NCBI GenBank assembly: GCA_018266755.1 | Contig: JAFDZW010000005.1 | Location: 62,001-126,000 of the forward strand | DNA length: 64,000 nucleotides | Origin: Bacteroidota bacterium | Lineage (GTDB): Bacteria > Bacteroidota > Ignavibacteria > Palsa-1295 | Reading direction: 5' to 3' | Shown here: piece by piece, positions 24,792-35,029 of the stretch | How the letters are laid out: each line of letters opens with the position of its first letter | Position numbering within the stretch: position 1 is the stretch's first letter | Translations under genes and position numbers: made by a program | Notes under the pieces: generated by a model | The model's input: the letters and a program-made list of their open reading frames with translations, nothing else | Told to the model about the DNA's origin: nothing | Databases searched by the model: none

Positions 24792-27409
24792 TGGTAGGCT
24801 CTGTCGCCATGGGCGTGGTACTGGCGGCATCGCTTGTCGCTTGTATCCTCTACGTCCTCGTTGCTCGCGGTCGCACCGAACTCCTGACCGCCGCCCGCAT
24901 CACCACCCATGTTGCAATTTGGGCACAATTTGTCGCAGCCGGGACGCTGCTGTATCTGATCTTCAATTACCGCTTCGACATCAACTATATCTACGAGCAC
25001 GTATCGCGCTCGTTGTCGAAGCCGCTGCTCTTTGCATGTTTCTACGCCTCGCAGGAGGGGAGCTTCATGCTCTGGGCCTTGCTGACGGCAATTGTGGCGA
25101 TCTTCCTGATACCATACGCCCAGCGACAGCGCGTCGAAGCGCCGGTGATGGCCGTGTATCTCGGTGTGTTTGGTTTTCTGGCGCTCATGCTCGTTGCAAA
25201 GAGCCCGTTCACGACGATCTATGCCGCGCATCCGGGCGATGTCATGGCTGGCTTTATTCCTCCTGACGGACGAGGACTGAACCCGTCGCTTGAGAACCTG
25301 TGGATCGTCATTCACCCACCGATGCTCTTTACGGGCTTCACGCTGCTGGCGGTACCGTTCGCATTTGCCGTGACTGGCCTGATCCGAAAAGACTTTCAGG
25401 GCTGGGTAACGACTTCGCTTCCGTGGACGCTCGGTGCCGGTATGATTCTCGGTTTCGGTATTATGCTCGGCGGCTTCTGGGCATACGAAACGCTCGGATG
25501 GGGTGGTTATTGGGGCTGGGATCCGGTCGAAAATGCAAGTTTGCTGCCATGGCTCATTACCGTTGCGGGCACGCATACGATGCTGACGCAGAAGCGCACC
25601 GGTGGCCTCGTGAAGACGAACATCGGCATGACGCTGCTGGCGTATGCACTGGTGCTCTATGCCTCCTTCCTGACGCGATCAGGCGTACTCGGTGATGCAT
25701 CGGTCCATAGTTTTGCCGATCCGGGGTACGTCGCATTCGCGCTGCTGCTCTATGGTATGATCTTCTTCGTCGGCGGCTCCTTCGCGCTCTTCCTCTGGCG
25801 TTGGCGCGCAATGAACGTGCGTGGCAAGGATTACAAAGTGCTCTCGCGCGAGACGGCGCTCTCGATCGGTTCCGCACTGCTTGGTGCGTCGACGCTCGTC
25901 GTTTTTATCGGCACCAGTGCTCCGCTCATCAAAAAGAAGGTCGATATTAGCTTTTATGGCGATCTGCACGTGCCGATCGCAATCTTGATGATGCTTGTCA
26001 ACGGGCTCTCGCTCGTGCTGAAGTGGAGGCAGTCGGGGTGGCAGGAAATGCTTCGCAAAGGAGCGTGGGGATTCGGCCTGGCGCTGCTTGGGGCGATCGG
26101 TCTGTACTTCGCCGGGCTCGACGATATCAAATTCCTGGCGATTGGGTTTAGCGCGCTGTTCTCGCTGTTTATCAATATCGAGGTTGCGCTGAATCTCTTC
26201 CGCGGAAAAGTCGGGGTTAAGATGGATGCATCTGCCGGCTCGATGAAGCAGAAGATCTGGTCGGCGTTCAAATGGTCGTTCTCGATCGGCCTTGTCGCGC
26301 TCCTGATCTTTTCGAAAGGGGATTATTACAAGTTCGGACAGATCATTGTCGATGACGCCGGCGGTTTCTACTGGCTTGGGTTCTTCCTGATCGTGACGGC
26401 AGCGTTTATGATCTTAGGCGCTCCGTCGTTCCGATTGGACAAGCGCTTCATCGGCGCCTATGTTGCGCATATCGGCTTAGGCCTCTTCCTGCTCGGAGTG
26501 ATCGCAACGACGCGCTACGAGAAGAAAGAGTTCGTGAAGCTTGTGCAGGGCAAGCCGGTCAAAGCATTCGGTGGTAAATATACTCTAAGCTTCGATTCGA
26601 CGGAGATTACTCCACCGGAAAATTACTACTTCCACGTCGGCGTGCATGACCAGGCCGGCAACGTTGCGCTCGCAAAACCGCTGTGGTTCTGGACGGCGTT
26701 CAATAACCACACCGACCCGATCGCGAACCCAGGTATTCTGAAATACGGCTCGAAGGATCTATATTTCACCGTCGTTGCGACCGATCAAGAAGGCGGCATC
26801 CCGCACGATTCGCTCGTTCGCGGGCAGGCTGTGACCATTCTCGGCGGCAAGAAGACGGTAAAGTTTGTTGACTTCGACTTCCCGCCCGAAGAGATGGCGA
26901 AGATGCGCCAGCAACAGGATTTCCGTGTGAAGGCCCGTGTCGAGGTCTTCGAGGGGAAGGACACGACAAGTGCCAACCCGGTGCCGCTTGAAATCAGCGT
27001 GACGCGCAATCTCTCGACCGGCGAAGCGCATCAGGAAGATGTCGTTGTTCCGAATACGGCATACCATCTCCAACTCGCGGAGTTGCGACCCGATCTTTCG
27101 GATCGCTCGAAGTCGAAGATCATCTTCGCATGGTTCGACAAGAACAATCCGCCACCGAAGCCGGTACCGACAATTACGGTTGAAGCGTTCGTGAAGCCGT
27201 TTATTAATGCGGTATGGGGCGGCATCCTGATCGTCGTGCTGGGTTTCTACTACAGCGTATTGCGCCGCCGCCGCGAGGCGCTCGTTGCCATCGACCGTGC
27301 TGAACGCGCATACGAAAAGAGCAAACCGCAATCCGAAGGCCTAAAGGATCCGATCGCTTCCGAGGGAGCGCGAATCTCGCCGGTCGAAGCGCCGAAGAAG
27401 CTCTCCTGA
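24791..27409 (+). CDS. ccmF: Heme lyase subunit CcmF
   Basis: Large integral membrane subunit of cytochrome c heme lyase, which attaches heme from CcmE to apocytochrome. 872 residues, longer than the ~650 of enteric CcmF because of an extended soluble C-terminal region after the last helices (about 590-790) before a final helix near 800. The WWD domain (GWGGYWGWDPVENASLLPWL) is at about 235-255, with flanking conserved segments IHPPMLFTGF and SVHSFA. ATG overlaps the ccmE stop (TAATG). No ccmG or ccmH follows; a terminator does. Confidence 0.92.
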   Translation: MVGSVAMGVVLAASLVACILYVLVARGRTELLTAARITTHVAIWAQFVAAGTLLYLIFNYRFDINYIYEHVSRSLSKPLLFACFYASQEGSFMLWALLTAIVAIFLIPYAQRQRVEAPVMAVYLGVFGFLALMLVAKSPFTTIYAAHPGDVMAGFIPPDGRGLNPSLENLWIVIHPPMLFTGFTLLAVPFAFAVTGLIRKDFQGWVTTSLPWTLGAGMILGFGIMLGGFWAYETLGWGGYWGWDPVENASLLPWLITVAGTHTMLTQKRTGGLVKTNIGMTLLAYALVLYASFLTRSGVLGDASVHSFADPGYVAFALLLYGMIFFVGGSFALFLWRWRAMNVRGKDYKVLSRETALSIGSALLGASTLVVFIGTSAPLIKKKVDISFYGDLHVPIAILMMLVNGLSLVLKWRQSGWQEMLRKGAWGFGLALLGAIGLYFAGLDDIKFLAIGFSALFSLFINIEVALNLFRGKVGVKMDASAGSMKQKIWSAFKWSFSIGLVALLIFSKGDYYKFGQIIVDDAGGFYWLGFFLIVTAAFMILGAPSFRLDKRFIGAYVAHIGLGLFLLGVIATTRYEKKEFVKLVQGKPVKAFGGKYTLSFDSTEITPPENYYFHVGVHDQAGNVALAKPLWFWTAFNNHTDPIANPGILKYGSKDLYFTVVATDQEGGIPHDSLVRGQAVTILGGKKTVKFVDFDFPPEEMAKMRQQQDFRVKARVEVFEGKDTTSANPVPLEISVTRNLSTGEAHQEDVVVPNTAYHLQLAELRPDLSDRSKSKIIFAWFDKNNPPPKPVPTITVEAFVKPFINAVWGGILIVVLGFYYSVLRRRREALVAIDRAERAYEKSKPQSEGLKDPIASEGARISPVEAPKKLS

Positions 27410-27457
27410 AGTGCTTGCCGAGGCTTCGGGCGATAGTCCGTAATGCATGATTGTTTC

Positions 27458-27485
27458 CGGGCCTGCTCGATCACAAGCAGGCCCG
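27458..27485 (+). terminator. Rho-independent terminator after ccmF
   Basis: Perfect 10-bp stem CGGGCCTGCT / AGCAGGCCCG with an 8-nt loop, followed by TTTCT. It separates the ccm transcript from purL. Confidence 0.8.
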
Positions 27486-27497
27486 TTTCTGAATTCT

Positions 27498-29765
27498 ATG
27501 ACCAACACAATAACTACTCTGGCCGAAGCGAAAAAGACAGCGCTTGGCCTTGGCCTTTTAGAAGAGGAATTTGAACGAATCGTTACTATCCTCGATGGGC
27601 GCATCCCGACCTATACCGAGCTTGGTATCTTCTCTGTGATGTGGAGTGAGCATTGCTCGTACAAGAATAGCATCACTCAGCTCAAGACGCTCCCGCGCAA
27701 AGGGAAGCGGCTCCTGGTCGAAGCAGGCGAGGAAAATGCGGGTCTGGTCGATGTCGGCAACGGCTTGGCCGTCGCGTTCAAGATCGAGTCACATAATCAC
27801 CCTTCGGCCGTCGAGCCGTATCAAGGGGCGGCGACCGGTGTCGGTGGGATCTTACGCGATATCTTTACGATGGGTGCAAGACCGATCGCTGCACTGAACT
27901 CGCTACGTTTCGGCTCCATCGACCATCCACGAACGAAATACCTCTTACGCGGAGTGGTCCATGGGATTGCCGATTATGGCAATTCATTCGGTGTGCCGAC
28001 TGTCGCAGGCGAAGTGTACTTCGATCCTCGCTATCAAGGCAACCCGCTTGTCAATGCGATGGCCGTCGGGATCGTCGAAGCAGGGAAGACCGTCAGCGCG
28101 ACAGCAGAGGGCGTCGGGAATACGGTCATGATCGTGGGTTCGAGCACCGGCCGCGATGGTATCCATGGCGCAAGTCTTCTTGCAAGCGCTGTCTTTAGCG
28201 AAGATGCCGAAGATATGCGCCCGACCGTGCAGGTCGGCGACCCCTTCACGGAAAAACTTCTCCTTGAAGCGACACTTGAGGCAATTGCTGCCAACCTCGT
28301 TGTTGGCATGCAGGATATGGGTGCCGCCGGAATCTCTTGTTCAACGTCAGAGATGAGCTTTAAGGCTGGGACTGGTATGCACATAACGCTCGATCATGTC
28401 CCGCTCCGAGAGTCCACTATGTCGTCCTACGAGATCATGCTTAGCGAGTCGCAAGAGCGCATGCTCGTCGTCGTGAAGCCCGAGAACGTGGAGAAGATCA
28501 AGGCCATTTTCGACAAATGGGATTTGCAGGCAGCCGTCATCGGAACAGTGACCGATACCGGCCGGGTCGTTATCAGGTACCGAGGGGAGCAGGTTTCGGA
28601 TATCCCGGCAAAAGCTCTTGCCCTTGGTGGAGATATGACGCCAGTGTACATCCGGGACACGAAAAAACCGGAATATCTCAAGGCGACTTCGAGCTTCGAT
28701 CCGCTCTCGCTTGCGGATGTGACCGATCCGGGAGCTACGCTACATCGGCTGTTGTCGTCGCCGAACATTTCGAGCAAGCGCTGGGTCTTCGAACAGTACG
28801 ATTCGATGGTTCGCACCAACACGCTCGATCTGCCGGGTGCGGATGCAGCCATTATTCGTATCAAGGATGCAAAGAAGGGGCTTGCAGTCAAGACAGACTG
28901 CAACAGTAAGTATGTCTATCTCAACCCGTATCGCGGAGCAATGGCAGCGGTGTGCGAGTCGGCCCGGAACGTGGCCTGCGTTGGCGCACAACCGATTGCG
29001 ATTACAAATTGTCTGAACTTCGGCAATCCGTACGATCCCGAAGTGTACTACCAGTTTACTGAAGCCATCCGTGGGCTTGGCGATGCCTGCCGCACACTCG
29101 AGACCCCGGTGACAGGCGGGAATGTGAGTTTCTATAATGAAAGCCCGGACGGAGCAATCTACCCGACACCGACAATCGGTATGCTCGGCGTAATTGATGA
29201 CGTCTCGAACGCAATCGGGGCAGGCTTTACGACGAGCGGCGACGCGATTATCCTGCTCAAAGGGTATGACTCGCCGACGCCGGCCGATGGCCTCGGAGGC
29301 AGCGAGTATCTTGCACTTTGCAAGGATGGGCAAGCATTGGGCGAGGCGCCGTTCGTCGATCCGGCAGGGGAAGCACGGCTGATCGAAGTGCTCGTTCGTG
29401 CTGCGTCTCGCAAACTTCTCCATAGCGCACACGATATTAGCGAGGGCGGCTTGGCGGTCACGCTCGCGGAATCATGCATCGATGGTTCGACTGGAGCAAT
29501 GATTACCGCGCCCTCGGGGGTAATCCGCCGCGATTCGTATCTGTTTGCCGAGCATCAGGGCCGCGTGGTCGTGAGCGCTCCGGCCGACTGTGTCGTCGAG
29601 ATCTTCCGTCTTGCCGAGCAGAACGGCGTGCAAGCGGAGGTCATCGGAAGCGTCGGTGGCACGGATCTTGTAATCGGCGATCTTATCAATGAGCGCGTCG
29701 ATGCACTTCGCACCAGTTATGAGACTGCCATTCCCGACGCGGTGGAATCGGTGGTCGAGTTATAA
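27498..29765 (+). CDS. purL: Phosphoribosylformylglycinamidine synthase subunit PurL
   Basis: ATP-dependent step of purine biosynthesis converting FGAR to FGAM, using ammonia from PurQ. 755 residues, the size of the small (purLQS-type) form. The catalytic His is in [11 protein letters not shown] (His52); [26 protein letters not shown] carries ATP/metal-binding residues. It needs separate PurQ and PurS, not seen here. The ATG at 27498 follows the ccmF terminator; an upstream in-frame extension runs through that hairpin and is rejected. Confidence 0.96.
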   Translation: MTNTITTLAEAKKTALGLGLLEEEFERIVTILDGRIPTYTELGIFSVMWSEHCSYKNSITQLKTLPRKGKRLLVEAGEENAGLVDVGNGLAVAFKIESHNHPSAVEPYQGAATGVGGILRDIFTMGARPIAALNSLRFGSIDHPRTKYLLRGVVHGIADYGNSFGVPTVAGEVYFDPRYQGNPLVNAMAVGIVEAGKTVSATAEGVGNTVMIVGSSTGRDGIHGASLLASAVFSEDAEDMRPTVQVGDPFTEKLLLEATLEAIAANLVVGMQDMGAAGISCSTSEMSFKAGTGMHITLDHVPLRESTMSSYEIMLSESQERMLVVVKPENVEKIKAIFDKWDLQAAVIGTVTDTGRVVIRYRGEQVSDIPAKALALGGDMTPVYIRDTKKPEYLKATSSFDPLSLADVTDPGATLHRLLSSPNISSKRWVFEQYDSMVRTNTLDLPGADAAIIRIKDAKKGLAVKTDCNSKYVYLNPYRGAMAAVCESARNVACVGAQPIAITNCLNFGNPYDPEVYYQFTEAIRGLGDACRTLETPVTGGNVSFYNESPDGAIYPTPTIGMLGVIDDVSNAIGAGFTTSGDAIILLKGYDSPTPADGLGGSEYLALCKDGQALGEAPFVDPAGEARLIEVLVRAASRKLLHSAHDISEGGLAVTLAESCIDGSTGAMITAPSGVIRRDSYLFAEHQGRVVVSAPADCVVEIFRLAEQNGVQAEVIGSVGGTDLVIGDLINERVDALRTSYETAIPDAVESVVEL

Positions 29766-29793
29766 CGACAAACGACGAATTTGTGTCGTGATG

Positions 29794-29823
29794 AACGGCG
29801 GGAGGCATTCTGTCCCCGCCGTT
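29794..29823 (+). terminator. Hairpin terminator after purL
   Basis: Perfect 9-bp stem AACGGCGGG / CCCGCCGTT with a 12-nt loop and only a short T-poor tail (GTGTTATA). Probably ends purL before the kinase gene. Confidence 0.55.
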
Positions 29824-29840
29824 GTGTTATACAGACGTCA

Positions 29841-31715
29841 ATGCTCCTAACGCTTCGTTCGAAGATACTGGCGGGGTATGCGGTGCTCGCAGTGCTGATG
29901 GCGGCGCTTGGCGGGTATATGGTGATGAGTTTCCGCACCTTCACCGGCGTTTCCTCGCAAGCGTACGAGCGTATTTCCAACGCCGACCGTGCGAATCTTG
30001 CGATCTACGAATCGCTCGTGCGTATCAACGATGCCGCCGTCCGTTCGTTTGGCGAAAACGTCCCGCTCTCTTCGACCGTATTTTCCGACGAGCCTCCTCG
30101 TATCAACGCCGAACTCTCGTCCGCAGAAAAGATTATTGCCTCAATCCCTACAGACATAGCACCGACACTTGCACCGGCCTTTACGAGGTTGGAGGTGCTG
30201 TGGCATCAGTATCAGGCGCAATTACCGGAGTTCACCAAGCGAATACTCGATAGCCCGACCGAGGCCCGAAAATTTTATAGCGGCGTGCTGTTGCCGACAT
30301 ACACCGAACTCACGATAACAAGCCGGGAAGTCTCGGCGATGATGCAAGGGCTCTTTGAAACGACCCGACGACTGACCGAGCAGGAATCGCAGGATGCATC
30401 GCAGACGGTCATTATCGTGACCCTTGCCGCAATTGCCCTCGGTATCGTGGTTGGGTTTGCCATCGTTCGGGCTACGACGCGGCCTTTGCGGACGCTGAGC
30501 GACTCGCTCAAACGCATCCAGGCAGGCGATCTCGGCGTCCATCTCGATGTCACCGGTGCCGACGAACTTGGCGAAGTTAGCTTCGAGTTCAACCGAATGG
30601 CCGAACGACTGGATCGCTACGACAAGCTGAACGTCGAGCGATTGATGGACGAAAAGAGTAAGTCGGAGGCTGTGATCCTCGCCCTCGACGAACCGCTGTT
30701 TCTGCTCGATAGCACCGGGCGAGTATTGGTCACCAACCGCAGCGCGGAGCGTCTGCTTGCCAAGACGGAAGATGCAATTATCGGGCAGGAGCTCATTCGA
30801 TTATTCACCGACGAAGAAACGGTCCGAATTATCAGATCGTCGGTGAGCGAGACGCCTGCGCCGGCAAGCAAACCGCCGCTGATCGAGGCACGTGTCGGAA
30901 CAACAACCCGGTTCTACCGCGTATCGTCGACACGCATCGTATCCAAAGCTGCCGCCAGTCCGACGAAGCTCGGTTCGCTCGTTCACTTTAGCGATGTCAC
31001 ACAGTTCGAGGAGCTCGACCGCTTGAAAGACGATTTCCTTGCCAAAGTGTCACATGAATTCCGCACACCGCTGACATCGATCAAGATGGCGCTTGATATT
31101 CTGGCAAAATCAAAGATCGGCGCGCTTACCGACGACCAGCGAGAGCTTGTGTTGACCTCGAAGATGGACACCGAGCGTCTGTCGAAGTTGATTAAGGACC
31201 TGCTGACGATGACCCGACTGCGCCAGGGAAGCGAAGAACAGCGCGAGCTTGTCAACGTTGCCGAAGTTGCAACCGACGTCCTTCGTTCGATCGAACCGCA
31301 GGCCTCAGCTAAGTCGGTGAGTATAAAAAAGCTCATGTCACAAGGCATTGCGGCGGTATTCAGCCGCACGCAGCTCGAGTCGCTCGTGCAGAATCTGGTT
31401 GGCAATGCACTGGCACATACGCCGGAAGGCGGCACGATTACCGTAGAAGTACTTGCGAGGCCAGAAGGTGGCTGGAGCCTTGCCGTGAGCGATACCGGTT
31501 CGGGGATTGCGGCCGCCGACCTAGAGCGTATCTTTGAGCGATTCGTGCAACTGAAACCCAAAGATGTCGCTACTCCCGGATCCGTCGGCCTTGGACTGTC
31601 GATCGTGAAGGATATAGTAGATTCAAACGCAGGGACGATCACCGTGACAAGCACCCTTGGAAGCGGCTCGACGTTCGTAGCCGTATTCCCCAAGACGTTT
31701 AACGAGCAAGCATGA
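29841..31715 (+). CDS. Membrane sensor histidine kinase (KinB/NtrY-like architecture)
   Basis: 624 residues. TM1 about 9-31; a periplasmic helical sensor region to about 190; TM2 about 191-213; HAMP about 214-268; a PAS domain about 270-365; HisKA with the phospho-acceptor His405 in KVSHEFRTPLTS; HATPase with N-box NLVGNALAHTPEGG and G-boxes DTGSGI and GLGLSIVKDI. The ATG at 29841 puts the first helix at the N-terminus; a longer in-frame reading goes back into the terminator. Its stop overlaps the regulator start by 4 bp. The TM-HAMP-PAS layout plus a sigma-54 partner resembles KinB/AlgB pairs. The signal is unknown. Confidence 0.88.
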   Translation: MLLTLRSKILAGYAVLAVLMAALGGYMVMSFRTFTGVSSQAYERISNADRANLAIYESLVRINDAAVRSFGENVPLSSTVFSDEPPRINAELSSAEKIIASIPTDIAPTLAPAFTRLEVLWHQYQAQLPEFTKRILDSPTEARKFYSGVLLPTYTELTITSREVSAMMQGLFETTRRLTEQESQDASQTVIIVTLAAIALGIVVGFAIVRATTRPLRTLSDSLKRIQAGDLGVHLDVTGADELGEVSFEFNRMAERLDRYDKLNVERLMDEKSKSEAVILALDEPLFLLDSTGRVLVTNRSAERLLAKTEDAIIGQELIRLFTDEETVRIIRSSVSETPAPASKPPLIEARVGTTTRFYRVSSTRIVSKAAASPTKLGSLVHFSDVTQFEELDRLKDDFLAKVSHEFRTPLTSIKMALDILAKSKIGALTDDQRELVLTSKMDTERLSKLIKDLLTMTRLRQGSEEQRELVNVAEVATDVLRSIEPQASAKSVSIKKLMSQGIAAVFSRTQLESLVQNLVGNALAHTPEGGTITVEVLARPEGGWSLAVSDTGSGIAAADLERIFERFVQLKPKDVATPGSVGLGLSIVKDIVDSNAGTITVTSTLGSGSTFVAVFPKTFNEQA

Positions 31716-33031
31716 CTAACGTACTCATCATCGACGACGAGCCGAATATTCTCAAAACGATGTCCATCGGACTGCGCAGCGAAGGATATGCCGTAACGAC
31801 GGCGTCGTCCGCCGAAGATGCGCTGAACGATTTGCAGGCAGGGAAGACGGACTATGCGGTTGCCTTCGTCGACCTGATGATGCATCCGGTTGACGGCCTG
31901 ACCGTGCTGCGCAGGATGCAGTCGATCTGTCCGCAAATACCGGTGATCATCATTACAGCACATGCAACGGTCGAATCGGCAGTCGAAGCGCTGAAGCTTG
32001 GCGCATACGATTATCTGCAAAAACCATTCGACCAAAACGATCTTCTCCTCATTACGAATCGGGTCGTTCGGCTACAAGAGTTTAAGAATATCGCACCGCA
32101 GCATAACGGCATCGTCACGCAGAATGCCGAACTGCTGTCGTTGCTCAAGACAGCCGAAAAAATTGCAGCGTCCGATCTGACAGTGCTCATCGAGGGGGAG
32201 ACCGGAACAGGAAAGGAGTTGTTGGCTGATTTTATTCACGAGCATAGCACACGCCCATCGAAACCGATCATCAAGCTCAACTGTGCGGCGCTCTCGCAGG
32301 AATTGATCGAATCGGAATTATTCGGCCACGCAAAAGGAGCGTTTACGAGCGCAATAAAGGATCGTGTCGGTCTGGTCGAAGCGGCAAACGGCGGCACTCT
32401 GTTCTTAGATGAGATCGGTGAAATGCCTATTCTGATGCAAGCGAAGCTGCTGCGATTCCTTCAGAATCACGAGTTTGTCCGAGTTGGCGAGAATACGGTA
32501 CGCAACAGCGACGTACGCATCGTTGCTGCAACGAATCGCAATCTTGAAGAAGCCATCGATGACGGAAGATTTCGCGAAGATCTGTTTTATCGCTTAAGCG
32601 CATTCCGGCTGACCGTCCCGCCGTTGCGCCATCGAAAAGACGATATCATACCTCTCGCCGAACTCTTCGTTGACCGTGCAAGCAAAGGTACTATTGTCCC
32701 CACATTATCTGATGAAGTAAAAACGGCTCTTCTACGATACGAGTGGCGGGGAAACATCCGTGAACTCGAAAACGCGATGATGCGCGCGGCGATCCTCGCT
32801 TCCGGTGAACGATCTATCACGATGGAACACTTGCCCGCGCATATTGCCACGGGGAGACAATCGGAGAAAACAATCGATGTAGCGCAGCCCTCGCTTCGTT
32901 CGCTTGAAGAGGTAGAACGCGATCATATCGCATTCGTCCTCTCGAAGACGCAGAGCCTCGAAGAGGCAGCCCGCATTCTGCAAATCGACAGCGCAACCCT
33001 CTGGCGCAAACGCAAGAAGTTCGGACTATGA
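31712..33031 (+). CDS. Sigma-54-dependent response regulator (AlgB/NtrC family)
   Basis: 439 residues: receiver domain 1-120 with phospho-acceptor Asp54 (VDLMM); AAA+ domain about 135-370 with Walker A GETGTGKE, the sigma-54-contacting GAFTSA loop and the [13 protein letters not shown]alker B region; Fis-type helix-turn-helix at the end ([24 protein letters not shown]). The [10 protein letters not shown] ending is typical of the AlgB subgroup. Activates RNA polymerase holding sigma-54, so target promoters should carry GG-N10-GC sites. ATG overlaps the kinase stop; its own stop overlaps the protease gene. Confidence 0.93.
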   Translation: MTNVLIIDDEPNILKTMSIGLRSEGYAVTTASSAEDALNDLQAGKTDYAVAFVDLMMHPVDGLTVLRRMQSICPQIPVIIITAHATVESAVEALKLGAYDYLQKPFDQNDLLLITNRVVRLQEFKNIAPQHNGIVTQNAELLSLLKTAEKIAASDLTVLIEGETGTGKELLADFIHEHSTRPSKPIIKLNCAALSQELIESELFGHAKGAFTSAIKDRVGLVEAANGGTLFLDEIGEMPILMQAKLLRFLQNHEFVRVGENTVRNSDVRIVAATNRNLEEAIDDGRFREDLFYRLSAFRLTVPPLRHRKDDIIPLAELFVDRASKGTIVPTLSDEVKTALLRYEWRGNIRELENAMMRAAILASGERSITMEHLPAHIATGRQSEKTIDVAQPSLRSLEEVERDHIAFVLSKTQSLEEAARILQIDSATLWRKRKKFGL

Positions 33032-33990
33032 GAAACGGCTATTTCGGCATTCCTCGTCTTATTCTGCTTGTTGCGGCGGCTGTGGGCGTGTTCAATGTGC
33101 TCGGCGGCGTCGTGCTTGTGGCACTCTATGGCTTGAATGTGCAAAATGCAGATGCATCGGTCATGGTCATTGTCAATGCCGTCTCCGAGCTGTTGGTCAT
33201 GCTTGCGATTCCGATCTTGCTTACACGCACGACCCGGAAGGATCCGCATGCGGTATTCCGTATCGAAGGAATGCACGAGACGCCTCTCGGGGCCCAGCTT
33301 ATCGGCGTACCGGTCATTATCGCCACCGAGGTCGTCGGCGGCGGTCTCGATGGACTCTGGCATTCGTTTCTCAAGTTGTTTCCGTCGCTCTTCGATACGC
33401 TTGTCGGCTTGCAGAAGCAACTCGACGATCTCATGTCGAATGTGACGACGGCGCATAGCTCGGGCGAGCTGATAATTCTCTTGATCGGTATTTCTGCCGT
33501 CCCTGCGATCGCCGAAGAGGCATTCTTCCGAGGTTTCATACAAACACACATCGAACGAAGCGGGAAAGGGAGGCCTCGGCCGATCGTTGCACTGGTGATC
33601 ACATCGCTGCTCTTCGGGGCAATGCACATGAGCCCGCTCAATCTCCCGGGCCTCGTCGCGATGGGTGCGGCACTTGGCTGGCTTGCGTATCGAACAAGCG
33701 ATCTACGGGTGAGCATGCTCGCACATGCGATGAACAACGGCCTGATCGTGTTGGCGACGTTCTATTTTCAGGGGAGTGCTTTGACATCGGAGTCGCTGGC
33801 CAAGACGCCGGATGTTCCACTCGCGGATTCGGCGGCACTGATCGGACTCGGATTGCCGTTCCTATTTGCCATGTTATTCGTATTCCAACGGATCACCGCT
33901 CCACTAACGGCCAGAGGTAACGCCGCTCGTGAGATCGATGCGCTGAACCGCGAAACGTTTTCACCCATCTACCACGATGTCACTCAGTAA
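33028..33990 (+). CDS. CPBP (CAAX/Abi-type) intramembrane metalloprotease
   Basis: 320 residues with about eight helices. Carries the family motifs EExxxR (EEAFFRGFIQTH), the FGAMHMSP motif with its metal-binding His, and the third motif SMLAHAMNN. Members include the Rce1 protease, bacteriocin-immunity proteins and the MroQ-like group; substrates cannot be told from sequence. Start overlaps the regulator stop (ATGA) and the 3' end overlaps cdsA by 14 bp, so it is locked into an operon with a two-component system and a phospholipid enzyme. Confidence 0.86.
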   Translation: MRNGYFGIPRLILLVAAAVGVFNVLGGVVLVALYGLNVQNADASVMVIVNAVSELLVMLAIPILLTRTTRKDPHAVFRIEGMHETPLGAQLIGVPVIIATEVVGGGLDGLWHSFLKLFPSLFDTLVGLQKQLDDLMSNVTTAHSSGELIILLIGISAVPAIAEEAFFRGFIQTHIERSGKGRPRPIVALVITSLLFGAMHMSPLNLPGLVAMGAALGWLAYRTSDLRVSMLAHAMNNGLIVLATFYFQGSALTSESLAKTPDVPLADSAALIGLGLPFLFAMLFVFQRITAPLTARGNAAREIDALNRETFSPIYHDVTQ

Positions 33991-34879
33991 TCTTGCGCAG
34001 CGCGTACTTGTCGCCGTCATTGCGATCCCGGTCGTGCTCTTTATCGTGCTCTATAAACCCGTCGGGTTTTATGCGCTGGCCGTGATGCTTTCGGGTATAA
34101 CGGTATGGGAATACTATGGGCTCGCCCGTGCGAAAGGCTTTGTACCGCAGACGTATCTCGGCATTGCAATCACAATGTGTATTACTGCCGTCTTCGGACA
34201 GTATCGGATGAAATTCTATCTGACCGACTCAGCCGATCTCGTCTGGGGGGCACTGGTTGCGATCATTTTGCTGTCATCGTTTATCGTTCTTGCCGTCGAG
34301 ATATTCCGGAACCTTCCGAACCCGATCGTACAGTCTGCCGTGACGATCTTCGGCGCCGCATACATCGGTGTCGGCATGGGCGCTGTATTTGGGGTTCACG
34401 ATGCACTCAGCCGGTGGGCGAATATTCGCGGAGGGTACGAAGAGCACATGCCGGGCTATTTTATTCTTGCTGTGTTCGTCTCGATCTGGGTTTGTGACAG
34501 TGCCGCATATTTTGCCGGCCGTGCATTCGGCAAGCACAAATTTTTCGAACGTGTGAGTCCGAAGAAGACGTGGGAAGGAGCCATCGCAGGGTTTCTCGCT
34601 TCGGTCGGTGTGTGGATCGCACTACCGCATCTAATTCCGGCTTTGAACTGGTTGCGATTAACAGACGCTATCATCATCGGCGTTATCGCGGGTTCTATTG
34701 GGCAGCTTGGCGATCTTGGTAAATCGCTCTTGAAGCGCGATGCCGGCGTTAAGGACTCATCGAATCTTATCCCGGGTCACGGCGGGTTCTTAGACCGTCT
34801 TGATTCGATTCTCTTTACTTTTCCGGTGATCCTGATCCTCCTGAACCTGGAGCACTTCCTACAAGTCTTGGGAGTGTAG
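33977..34879 (+). CDS. cdsA: Phosphatidate cytidylyltransferase
   Basis: Makes CDP-diacylglycerol from phosphatidate and CTP, the branch point to all phospholipids. 300 residues with about eight helices. The family signature is present: SPKKTWEGAIAGF in the cytoplasmic loop and the C-terminal S-x-x-K-R-x(4)-K-D-x(5)-PGHGG-x(2)-DR pattern (SLLKRDAGVKDSSNLIPGHGGFLDRLD spans the motif). Starts inside the 3' end of the CPBP gene. A palindromic repeat follows, in place of a normal terminator. Confidence 0.93.
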   Translation: MSLSNLAQRVLVAVIAIPVVLFIVLYKPVGFYALAVMLSGITVWEYYGLARAKGFVPQTYLGIAITMCITAVFGQYRMKFYLTDSADLVWGALVAIILLSSFIVLAVEIFRNLPNPIVQSAVTIFGAAYIGVGMGAVFGVHDALSRWANIRGGYEEHMPGYFILAVFVSIWVCDSAAYFAGRAFGKHKFFERVSPKKTWEGAIAGFLASVGVWIALPHLIPALNWLRLTDAIIIGVIAGSIGQLGDLGKSLLKRDAGVKDSSNLIPGHGGFLDRLDSILFTFPVILILLNLEHFLQVLGV

Positions 34880-34898
34880 CTTTGCGGATAGAAATCAC

Positions 34899-35013
34899 TG
34901 TCATTGCGAGGATGACGCGAAGCGTCTGACGAAGCAATCTCGAATGTTGATCCTGCAGTGCATCTGAGGAATTTCAGATTGCTTCGGGGGCTAAAGCCCC
35001 TCTCGCAATGACA
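34899..35013. repeat. 115-bp palindromic dispersed element (TGTCATTGCGAG type)
   Basis: Terminal inverted repeats TGTCATTGCGAG (34899-34910) and CTCGCAATGACA (35002-35013) are perfect. Nested inside are GAAGCAATCT (34931-34940) and AGATTGCTTC, then a GGGGGCTAAAGCCCC hairpin. No ORF. Looks like a miniature inverted-repeat element between the convergent cdsA and nadK genes. Similar CATTGCGAG / GAAGCAATC elements are known to me from many unrelated bacterial genomes. Confidence 0.75.
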
Positions 35014-35029
35014 CCACTAGGTACGGTTT

